Assembly (NCBI GenBank): GCA_023362775.1
Contig: JALMGJ010000002.1
Location: 61,554,914-61,618,913, forward strand
Source of the DNA: Charina bottae
Taxonomy: Eukaryota; Chordata; Lepidosauria; Squamata; Charinaidae
Direction of reading: 5' to 3'
Length of the DNA: 64,000 nt
This document shows positions 55,371 through 64,000 of the stretch, in pieces. Made by a program: the position numbers and the translations under genes. Each line of letters opens with the position of its first letter. The stretch's first letter is position 1. Under the pieces are notes generated by a model that was not told where the DNA came from, ran no database searches, and saw only the letters and a list, made by a program, of their open reading frames with translations.

Positions 55371-56579
55371 TATTTTACTAGTTAAAATTTAAAGTTTGTT
55401 TTTGAAAGTTTGTAAAAGATGCTTGAGCTCCTTAATGCATCTGGCCTATTTGCCTGCTACTGTCTCTCAGCCTTTGAATATAATGTATTTTTTTTAAAAA
55501 AGGAGCTGGAAACTGCACACAAACCTTGTCAGACAAAAGCAAAAATAATTAAAATTGCATTTGAATTCCTGCCTTGACTTACCTAACATTTATCCCTCTT
55601 TCCTGTATAGCAGGAGACTATGAATCTTACAAAAGCTCTTTTATTTGATCACAAATGCACAATTGGTCCATAGCAGTAATTAAATTTTCACTTGCACTTA
55701 ATTAAATTTGTGTGAGGAGAAAAAAAGGACAGCTTTAAGAATGGATGGAGGGAAGGTGGCTTCTCACACCTGACTTCACTCACACGTAACAAGGGTTTCA
55801 GTAGAACATGGGCATGTCTGCCGGCAGATAATTAATTTCCATGCCTATAACCTGGGAAGCTAAATGCTGCAAAAGCTGTGGTCTGCCAAAAACAGCCCAA
55901 ATATACCAATGCTGACTTTTTAAATAACCAAGGTTTGGTTTTGGGCTACTGTGATCTTGTTAGTGATGAAAATAGTAGATTCCCACAGTGAAAGCTTTCT
56001 TGTGTATATTGGAGACACAACTGGTGTTTGAAGGACACTGCATTTTACCTTAGATCGGGGAACCGGGACAAAGAAGTAGGTGGGGTGGAGAGGACAAAAT
56101 CTGACATTGATTTAATTTACATGTACGCTTAATTAAAATTAAATTAATTAGAGTTAATATTAGAGTTCTCTTTGATTGGTAGAGTCAGTATGCTTATTCC
56201 CTCCGCATTTAATAACTTTTCCTTTCTGTCTAATTAAAAATTACAGTGTGAGAGCTAATTCTGGAGGATCTCTTGGGCTCCTCTCTAGGCTTCAGAGATT
56301 GGAAAGTTACCTTCAAGCTGAGCTCAACTCCTGAGGACTTCATGGAAATGGCCATACATTTTTCTTGAGAACAGAATGGAGATGGCTTGCTGTTGCTTCC
56401 TGGGAGGTTTTTCAGCTACCCAGCCTAACATGCACTTCATCAATGACCACACTTTTAAGCAAGGCAAAAGTCAGTGTTACCTTGTTGTCAGAATCTTTTA
56501 CTGTGGGGGTGGCCCACCTGAGGCCTGGGCCTGCAGGTGGCTCCAAAGAACCCTTTTTGTGACCCTTGGGGCTTATTTT
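55371..56579. other. AT-rich unique stretch with TAATTA clusters
   Basis: TTAATTAAATT, TTAATTAAAATTAAATTAATTAG-like and similar clusters at about 55,680-55,710 and 56,125-56,245. They resemble homeodomain sites and might mark a regulatory element. No exon. Confidence 0.35.
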
Positions 56580-56808
56580 GGTCTGGTATAGTGGTTAAGG
56601 TGTGGGACAGGCACCAGGGAGACCCAGATTTTAGCTCACTCGCAGCTATAGAAGCCAGCTGGCTGACTTTAGGCCAGTCACACTCTCTCAGCCCAACCTA
56701 CCTCACAGGATAGTTTTTATGGGGGGGGGGGAAGAGGAGGAAGCCCTACATGCATTGCCTTGAGCTCCTCTATATAAAATGGTAGGATATCAATTAAATA
56801 AATAAATT
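56580..56808 (+). repeat. tRNA-SINE, plus strand
   Basis: GTCTGGTATAGTGGTTAAGG (A-box-like), then GAAGCCAGCTGGCTGAC, CAGTCACACTCTCTC, CCTCACAGGATAG, tail ATATCAATTAAATAAATAAA. Same family as at 18.0 kb, diverged. Confidence 0.7.
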
Positions 56809-56859
56809 TCATTTTGAGATGGGAAGCCCAAGAAAACGGAAAACCCTAAAACAGGTATA

Positions 56860-57198
56860 GGTAAAGGTAAAGGTTCCCCCCGCACATTTGTGCAGTCGTG
56901 TCTGACTCTAGGGGCCGGTGCTCATCCCCGTTTGTTAGCCGAAGAGCCAGCGTTGTCCAAAGACGCTTCCACGGTCATGTGGCCGGCATGACATACGTGG
57001 AACGCTGTTACCTACCCACCGAAGTGGTACCTATTCATCTACTTGCATTTGCATGCTTTCGAATTGCTAGGTTGGCAAGAGCTGGGGCTAGTGCGGGAGC
57101 TCACTCCGCACGCAGGGCTAGGGATTCGAACCTCCGAACTTGCGATCTTCCGATCGACAAGCCTGGCGTCTTGCCCGCTGAGCCACCACGCCCCTCTC
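56860..57198 (-). mobile_element. Sauria-type SINE, minus strand, with TSD
   Basis: A 12-bp perfect TSD AAAACAGGTATA lies at 56,848-56,859 and 57,199-57,210. Full tail (GGTAAAGGTTCCCCC) and a full tRNA-like end with AGGGATTCGAACCTCCG and CTGAGCCACCACGCCCC. Confidence 0.92.
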
Positions 57199-57649
57199 AA
57201 AACAGGTATATCAGAGCTAAAAACATTGCCTGTTAGGAATGAAGTGTGATGGCCAGCCTAGACTCAGAAGAATCTGAAATGGAGGAAGCTGCTCAGGATG
57301 CCCTGGATAAATACCAGCTTGAGGAGGACCCTAGCAATCAGGCATCTGAGACTGACATGGCCAAGCAACATCTGACAGCTGGAGGATGGTGGGATAGATC
57401 AGACCAGGAAACAAATTCCAAGACTAGAACTATACTTCACTGAGCGAGGCTATAGTAACAGAATCTTGCAAGCCTGATTGTGCTTTACATCCCCTTCCTC
57501 TTATATCCCAGTGAATCAGGGAGGAGCCTGTCTGGTCTCTTCTGAATATTATCTGGTTTCCCAGGACTTAACAAATGTTTCAGTGCTCTTTGCTTATGTA
57601 ATAGTTCTTAACTATAACTAACAGTATAACTAATAGACTGTTACAACCA

Positions 57650-58327
57650 CACGGCATCACCGTAGCACACAAACCAACCAAAACCCTTCAGAACATTGTA
57701 AGTAACATCGTAAGTAGCCCAAAAGGCCCAGTAGCCCAAGAAGAAAAAACAGGAGTTATCTACAACATACAGTGTAAGGACTGTAACAGCCACTATGTAG
57801 GACAGACCAGCAGAAGACTAGCAGAACGCATCCACAAACACCAACTAGCAGTCAGAAGACACAATGAAAACTCCTTAATCTCACAGCACATGGACAGACT
57901 GAACCATACTTTCAACTGGGAAACTGTGAGCATCTTAAACCAAGCCAAATCCAAAAACGCTAGAGAATTCCTGGAAGCTTGGCACTCAGACAAAGCAGCC
58001 ATCAACAGACACATAGAGGTAAACAACATTTACATACCATTCAAAAGAGACAATAGAAAAGCGAGAAGACCAGAACACCTCTTTGCCAGCAATCATCACC
58101 CAGATATGCAAAGATTAACACCAGGATTAGCACCAGAGGAACAAACAGCACAATATACCCTAATCAAGGAACTATTGACTCAGTCAATCAACCAAGTAGC
58201 AAACAACAGCCCAATCAAGGAACTACTAAGGAGAGAACAACACCTCCACCAACACAAGCAGGACAAACCATGGTATATAAACAGAGAGCAAGTCCCACTC
58301 CCTTTTCATACTGAAGATGTTGCCTAG
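57650..58327 (+). pseudogene. PLE GIY-YIG endonuclease region (226 codons)
   Basis: An open frame runs from about 57,650 to a stop at 58,325-58,327. It contains GVIYNIQCKDC at 57,752 on, then SHYVGQTSRRLAERIHKHQL (GIY-YIG core: the two Y-containing turns and the R/H helix) then an ISQHM...ETVSILNQAK segment. Penelope-like elements encode RT plus GIY-YIG endonuclease, used for target cleavage. The native start and the RT are missing (5' truncation). The catalytic Y, R and E-helix residues seem present but the motif is imperfect. It is probably a dead remnant even though open. Confidence 0.8.
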
Positions 58328-58353
58328 CCTGTCAGTGAAATATCTGCAAGAAA
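58300..58353 (+). ncRNA. Hammerhead ribozyme core, PLE family C, copy 2 (decayed)
   Basis: CTGAAGA at 58,311-58,317, then a weakened stem II, GAAA at 58,337-58,340, and the tetramer ATAT (58,340-58,343) followed by C. Copy 1 has ACGT at the same place: both C and G changed in the CpG, keeping self-complementarity. Confidence 0.5.
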
Positions 58354-58973
58354 ACAACAAGGCTCAGAGAGCACCAAGGACTCCACAGTAATAGTTCTTG
58401 CCTATTTCCCGCAAGGTGATCTCCCTGATTCTCTACACCAGTGGAAGATGAGGGACTGGATCCAGGACCTCTTCTCAGCCCTAGAGCACGTAGGGCTGAG
58501 TGCAGACCAGAATAGATGAGATCTGTGAGGCTTCTTGCATGACAAGAGCATTCCCACTTTGATTGCCTGTACTTGGTGCTGGCTCCATTTAAGATCCGTC
58601 ACTGCCAAGTAGTTCTCCATTGGGAACAACTACTCCACTTGCTGGAATTCTGTGCATTTGCCTCCTGAAGTTGTCTTGGAACCTGGACTGGCTGGTGATC
58701 CCTGTTTGGACTCTTGGACCATGACCTGACTATGCTTCTTCCAGCTTGCTTTGGATTCCAGTTGTTTGGAACTCTTTGCAGGCAAGCTCTCTAGGGACTG
58801 GGACTTTAGTGCTCTGTGTGTGCATTTACACAATCTCCCTGCCTGCTGCTGCCTGTATTTACTTAATCATAAGTAAAGCTCCTTGCAACTACTCCTCAGT
58901 GTGTGTATGTATCTAGCCGGTGACAAGGCATGAAACAGCTGTAGCAGGAGCAGCCATTCCCAAACAAATGATA

Positions 58974-60287
58974 ACTGTTATATCAACAGATCCCTGCTAT
59001 TTATATGACCTTGAGGAACATAGGTAAATATCCATGAATTTGGAAAGGCAGGAGGAAGAAGCCTAGAATTTAAAACCTGGAACACACACGCACAGATAGG
59101 CTCTGATTACTGTATACTGTAGTAGGCAGATCTTCTGTTCTATTTGCCTTCCTTCTTGTCTGCCATAAAGTCTCTATGCTAGTCATGTCACATCTGAAAA
59201 TCTACCACTGAGTAAACCAGTCTTAGATGAAGTGGTTGAGGATCTGGAAGTCTAGATTTACAGTTATGCCAGGCTGAAGCAGAATGCTGCCCAGAGATGC
59301 GATGTGGCTCCATCTACATGTAATTGGAGGTTCCAGCAAGAATATTAAATGCAGCCCTTTGCCTTGAAAAGGGTGCCCATCCCTTTTCTATCTGAGGTGG
59401 GCTTAAATTTTATCTCATTCTTGGATTTGCTGGGAAATAATACTGTTAGATACTATTATGTTAATAAGGAGAAAAGAAATGAAAGTTGTCACATAAGAAA
59501 GCACTATCTCTGGAATTAATACTTCCAAGGCAATTAAGCTTCAAATCACTCAAGGGTAATTTTGTACTTTAGGAACTGCAGAGACAATTTTAGATTCATC
59601 TTTATGTACCAAAAGTCTACATGTTACCCCTTATCATATCTAGTCCATAGCCTGTTACTTTCTTGTTTTCATATGCCACTTTTTAAAAAAAGATGCATGC
59701 TAAAGTCATTCAGGCAAAACTTTAACCAATTTGGAGTTTCATTTTGAGCAAGATGTGTGCATGCATGTATATGAGATGCCCAGTGGTGGCCTTTTTCCAA
59801 CTGCTGGGGAATGAACCACCTGTACCTTTTTAATTAGCTAGCCAGAAATAATTTGCAGCTGCTTTCAGGCATAAAAATCAAATGGCATAGAGAATGTATA
59901 CTTTACATTATGAGATCTCAGCCTAATTTCCTGGCATTCCTTTAACAGAACTCTGAAAAAAGGCAGAACTTTCACTGTTAGATGTAGTCCACTGCCAAGC
60001 AGAACTGGCCAAATAGAGGCAGAATAATCGTTTACTCCAGGGCTCAGAATGGCAAATTACACCGTTTGCTCTGTTCTTTTGCCTTTAGTAGCCAGACTGC
60101 TGAAGAGACCAGTAGTTCTTGCTGCTAAATGGATTGTCCGAGTAGCTACTAGATTGTTTCTGGGCACCATTAAAAGTGTTGCTTCTAACCCATAAAATCC
60201 AAATACCGTCTGAAACTCATGTATGAAGGCCTGTTTATTCCCATAAGAACCTGCTCATCATTCTGAATTGCCCTACCTTATTGGGTG
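58974..60287. other. AT-rich unique stretch
   Basis: No recognised element. Ends at TSD ATTGGGTG (60,280-60,287) of the next LINE. Confidence 0.5.
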
Positions 60288-61064
60288 AATTTGAATTTTC
60301 AGCTTTGATGGCTGAAAGCGAGGAGGAGTTGAGGAGCTTTATGACGAAGGTGAAAGAAGAAAGTGCAAAAGCTGGGTTGCAGTTAAACCTCAAAAAAACC
60401 AAGATTATGGCAACCAGCTTGATTGATAACTGGCAAATAGAGGGAGAAAAAGTGGAGGCAGTGACAGACTTTGTATTTCTAGGCGCAAAGATTACTGCAG
60501 ATGCTGACTGCAGCCAGGAAATCAGAAGACGTCTACTTCTTGGGAGGAGAGCAATGGCAAATCTTGATAAAATAGTTAAGAGCAGAGACATCACACTGAC
60601 AACAAAGGTCCGCATAGTTAAAGCAATGGTATTCCCTGTAGTAACCTATGGCTCTGAGAGCTGGACCATAAGGAAGGCTGAGCGAAGGAAGATAGATGCT
60701 TTTGAACTGTGGTGTTGGAGGAAAATTCTGAGAGTGCCTTGGACTGCAAGAAGATCAAACCAGTCCATACTCCAGGAAATAAAGCCAGACTGCTCACTTG
60801 AGGGAATGATATTAAAGGCAAAACTGAAGTACTTTGGCCACATAATGAGAAGACAGGATACCCTGGAGAAGAAGCTGATGCTAGGGAAGGTGGAAGGCAA
60901 AAGGAAGAGGGGCCGACCAAGGGCAAGATGGATGGATGATATTCTGGAGGTGACAGACTCAACCATGGGGGAGCTGGGGATGGTGACGGCTGACAGGAAG
61001 CTCTGGCGTGCGCTGGTCCATGAAGTCATGAAGAGTCGGAAGCGACTGAACGAATAAACAACAA
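60288..61064 (+). mobile_element. RTE-clade LINE, second lineage, 5'-truncated
   Basis: An 8-bp TSD ATTGGGTG at 60,280-60,287 and 61,065-61,072. Body ends GAACGAATAAACAACAA. About 20 bases at the left do not match the 42-kb copy. Nearly intact C-terminal part. Confidence 0.85.
60308..61057 (+). pseudogene. RTE second-lineage ORF2 C-terminal part
   Basis: An open frame of 250 codons reads MAESEEELRSFMTKV, then LIDNWQIEGEKVEAVTDFVF and the C-terminal block DSTMGELGMVTADRKLWRAL. It lacks RT motif C (YADD) because of the 5' truncation, so it is a dead fragment despite an open frame. An in-frame ATG upstream lies in flanking DNA. The 42-kb copy has a TAG at the corresponding place to the GLQ codons here. 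Confidence 0.9.
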
Positions 61065-61072
61065 ATTGGGTG

Positions 61073-61487
61073 TTCTTTCTCCCAATCCACTGCAAATGCT
61101 TTTTGACAAGTTGTAGATGCCATTTCGGTTTATCTGTGCACTTTGTGCACAAATCTGTCCACTTTTGTTTTCTTTCTTTAGCAGTAGGTTTTAGTGTATT
61201 GTTGTCATATCTAGCCCTCAAAAGGCATGGCCAAAACTGTACTTAATTTACAAAGCAAACATCCACTTGCTCCTATAGTTATGCCTTTGCTCTAAACCAG
61301 TGTTTAAAAAATCCTGTCCAGTCCGAGGTGCTTTGGAAGTCCCCAGCAAAGTATTCAAACTAGATTGTAGGCTACCATACACTCCCATTGGAAAAATCTG
61401 CTGCTCTACCCTCCCAACTTCCCATTACAGGAACGTGAGTGCCAGGCACTTCCTATGGGTGAGTCATACTGGACATATACACTATGT
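61073..61487. other. AT-rich unique stretch
   Basis: Nothing recognised. Ends at the (TTG)n of a minus-strand BovB. Confidence 0.5.
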
Positions 61488-61880
61488 TGTTGTTGTTGTT
61501 GTTGTTGTTCAGTCGTTTAGTCGTGTCCGACTCTTCGTGACCTCATGGACCATAGCACGCCAGGCCTTCCTGTCCTCCACTGTCTCCCGGAGTTTGCTCA
61601 AATTCATGTTCATTACATCGGTGATGCTATCTAACCATCTCATCCTCTGCCGTCCCCTTCTCCTTTTGCCCTCAGTCCTTCCCAGCATCAGGGTCTTTTC
61701 CAGTGAGTCCTCTCTTCGCATTAGGTGGCCAAAGTATTTGAGCTTCAGCTTCAGCATCTGTCCTTCCAATGAGCAGTCAGGGTTGATTTCCTTTAGGACT
61801 GACTGGTTTGACCTCCTTGCAGTCCAAGGGACTCTCAAGAGTCTTCTCCAGCACCACAGTTCGAAAGCATCAATTCTATA
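61488..61880 (-). mobile_element. BovB LINE 3' fragment, minus strand
   Basis: (TTG)n tail, then TTCAGTCGTTTAGTCGTGTC and the reverse complement of the RRIDAFELWCWRRLLRV block. Starts about 400 bp from the 3' end. Close to the 27.6-kb copy. Confidence 0.9.
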
Positions 61881-63225
61881 TCCAGGTAAAATGGTGAAAT
61901 GGTACATCAGTGCCCTGGACTGGTATTTAAAAAAAAATAAAAGGAGGAGAATCTGGTGAGGGGGCATTCCTGCCTCTGTGAAGTAGACAAAGCATAGGGC
62001 TCAGTCTAGAAGAAAGTAAAAACACAGCAGCAAACCAACCGAGCCAACAACAGAAGAGGGAAGGCGCTACTTTGAAAATGCAGCAGGAAAACGTTCCTGG
62101 AGGTCACATTCATGGTGGTGGGTGAGTACAGATCACATCATCCATTCCGGCATGGTTGTTGGCCCATACTGGTGATGGGGCCAGCTGGCAGTGTGGATGA
62201 GCCCAAAGTGCTCCTAAATGAGTGGGGAGTAAAGTGATGAGGAAGCAAATTTATCTTTTCTCTTTTTTTAACCAAAAAAAAAGTCCTGTGACTTGTTTCT
62301 CCCCACTTACTGGGCCATGTCTGACTCCTGGCATAGAGAAGAGGACCAAGTTTGGAACACTACAGCAGAATGGAAATGGGTTGTGTTCTGTACATCACAG
62401 ACCACCTCTTCTTCCTTTCAAATAAAGGGGAATCTGGACCAGAGACCCTTGGGGTGGAAGAGCTCCACGTGTATGCACATTGGAGAACAATCCACCGGCT
62501 TATCTCAGATTGGGTTTAACCCAGTAAAATATCCAAGGTAAGTAGAGGGATTTATGTTAACTATCTAAGCCTATTGGAAGGTTTGACTGAGGGTTTTGAG
62601 AATCCTTGGTAATAAGCAGAAGATGGATTTATCCTTTATTACACCCAAATTCTTTAATGCTGAATGGCTTGATCCCTTGTTTCCAGTTCCAAAGAACTCT
62701 GGTGGCATTATCTGCTCTGAGATTCTTTCACTAAGTTATATTTAAAGATAACTTACAAACTTTTAAGTTGAAAGACAAAATATCATGAATTGTCAAGATA
62801 CGATACTACAACAGCTAGGCTTAGCTGTCGTCAGCACTGGCATGCTTGATAGAAACATGCTTATTGCATTAAATTTGGTTCTCATAGTCATGTATAGTGA
62901 GAGATAAAACCATATTTCCTGACCTTTACCTGTCTTCTAGCTAAGCTTTATTTAAACACTGAGTCTGTTTTCCAGATAGTTCTTTTCAGCTCTTAATAAT
63001 CCCTTCCTTTCATTTGATGTGACTTCTACAAAACCAAGGGGTCTTGTGGCAGCATCTCTGATGCACAAGTTTTTCAAACTCGCTGTAATGTAAAGATTCA
63101 ATTTGTGACAACAAAGCAAGCCCTTCTGAAATCAGCAGTACAGGAGCAGGAGATGCAACAGCATCAAAGAGCCAACAAAGGTAGTGTCGAATGCAGAATA
63201 CATTCTAGTCAAACGTAGTTTTTTT
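61881..63225. other. AT-rich unique stretch
   Basis: No element or exon recognised. A few unlinked short ORFs. Confidence 0.5.
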
Positions 63226-63430
63226 AAAAATAAAATAAAATAGAAAAATTAAAATAAAATAAAATAAAATAAAATAAAATAAAATAAATAATAAAATAAA
63301 ATAAATAAAATAAATAAAATAAATAAAATAAATAAAATAAATAAAATAAAATAAAATAAAATAAAATAAAATAAAATAAAAAAATTTAAAAAATAAAATA
63401 AAAAAAATAAAATAATAAAATAAAATAATT
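63226..63430. repeat. (AAAAT)n microsatellite, left part
   Basis: Runs of AAAAT and AAATAAAAT with small interruptions, about 200 bp. Confidence 0.95.
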
Positions 63431-63893
63431 TATTTATTTATTTATACTTATATTTATACCCTGCCCATTTCCTCCCTAACGGAGGACTCTGAGCGGCTTA
63501 CATACATTGTTATACATTTTCCATTATACAATTTTTACTTAATCCACGTGCAAGGGGAGAGGGAAAGGGAACTGACTCTTCCTGGCTTTTCCGGACTACA
63601 TGTCCCAAGATGCCTTGCGTCGGAGCTGGCTGCTGACATCCTGCAGGTGCTGTTGCTTTCCGGGATCTGCCGCCATTCGAAAGATCTTCCATCCGATGGA
63701 AACCTGACCCCCGACAGGACAGGACGCCAGCATATTTTCCCATTTAAGGTGGTACCCAATTTATCTACTTGCAAGCTTTCGAACTGTTGGGTCGACAGGA
63801 GCTGGGACTAGCAACTGGGGATTCGAACTGCCGACCTTCTGACCGGCAGCCCTACAGCTTCAGCGGTTTAACCCGCTGAGCCACCGCATCCCA
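63421..63893 (-). mobile_element. Long tRNA-derived SINE, minus strand, copy 2
   Basis: Inverted copy of the element at 48.6 kb: TTTATTTATTTATAC, CCTGCCCATTTCCTC, CCATTCGAAAGATC, GGGATTCGAACTGCCGACC (B box) and ACCCGCTGAGCCACCGCATCCC. Flanked on both sides by the AAAAT microsatellite. It shares CCGGGATCTGCCGCC-like text with copy 1. Confidence 0.85.
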
Positions 63894-64000
63894 ATAATAA
63901 AATAATAAATAATAAAATAATTAAAATTAAAATTAAAATAATAAAATAAAATAAAATAAAATAAAATAATAAAATAAAATATAAAATATAAAATATAAAA
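63894..64000. repeat. (AAAAT)n microsatellite, right part
   Basis: Continuation of the AAAAT array after the SINE to the window end. Confidence 0.9.

Larger units (their letters stand above)
57610..58387 (+). mobile_element. Penelope-like element 3' part, family C, copy 2
   Basis: The 12-bp TSD GTAATAGTTCTT is at 57,598-57,609 and 58,388-58,399, perfect. Contains the GIY-YIG endonuclease region and the hammerhead core, ending GCACCAAGGACTCCACA. It is 5'-truncated (no reverse transcriptase). Confidence 0.92.
57229..58973 (+). mobile_element. LTR-like segment hosting a PLE insertion
   Basis: A candidate LTR begins TGTTAGGAATG and may end ATTCCCAAACA (inverted-end pair of about 10). It has CTTCCTCTTATATCCC (weak TATA) and a U5-like AAGTAAAGCTCCTTGC. 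No TSD was found, and the start is uncertain. A 65-codon acidic ORF (57,246-57,443) has no recognised domain. A PLE inserted at 57,610. Confidence 0.35.

Overview
This 64 kb window looks like intergenic or intronic DNA from a squamate reptile (lizard or snake). I found no host protein-coding exon, rRNA or stand-alone tRNA gene. Three things support the assignment: tRNA-derived SINEs ending in ACCTTTACCTTT (the Sauria/Squam1 type), abundant RTE-clade LINEs including a nearly complete BovB, and Penelope-like, L1-like, CR1-like, 5S-SINE and hAT families together in AT-rich DNA. Species cannot be told from the sequence.

Layout. 1-6.2 kb: an inverted Penelope 3' end, a tRNA-SINE, a CR1/L3-like LINE remnant split by a CpG-rich hAT MITE, a second such MITE and a foldback MITE. 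6.9-9.4 kb: an L1-derived non-autonomous element with a 158-codon ORF, carrying a BovB tail and a SINE. 9.7-11.1 kb: two Penelope 3' ends, each with a 12-bp target-site duplication (TSD). 11-27 kb: mostly unique AT-rich DNA with scattered hAT MITEs, tRNA-SINEs and a microsatellite block at 21.1-21.5 kb. 27.6-30.8 kb: a 3.2-kb BovB bounded by a perfect 12-bp TSD and broken by only two frameshifts. 32.3-32.8 kb: a head-to-head Penelope pair. 34-46 kb: SINEs, palindromes, a solo-LTR candidate, a second-lineage RTE LINE split by a SINE, and a 5S-derived SINE. 46.7-52 kb: a nested cluster (5S SINE; L1-derived element inside an RTE remnant; Tigger-like MITE; Ty1/copia remnant inside an L1 tail). 53-61.9 kb: LTR candidates, a minus-strand L1-derived element with a 19-bp TSD, a Penelope fragment with a GIY-YIG endonuclease region, and RTE fragments. 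63.2-64 kb: an (AAAAT)n array interrupted by a SINE.

How the parts relate. Autonomous machinery is represented by BovB and its sister RTE lineage, L1-like tails, Penelope and copia remnants; the SINEs, L1-derived elements and MITEs look like dependants. Insertion order can often be read from TSDs.

Two signals stand out. Every Penelope 3' end here contains a hammerhead-ribozyme core (CTGANGA, hairpin, GAAA, a self-complementary tetramer, then H) with no stem III loop, which suggests a form that works as a dimer; two copies are head-to-head inverted pairs. And several nearly identical-TSD hAT MITEs share the central nnnTAnnn target signature of Buster-type hATs, four of them carrying rapidly diverging CpG-rich cores that would mimic CpG islands.
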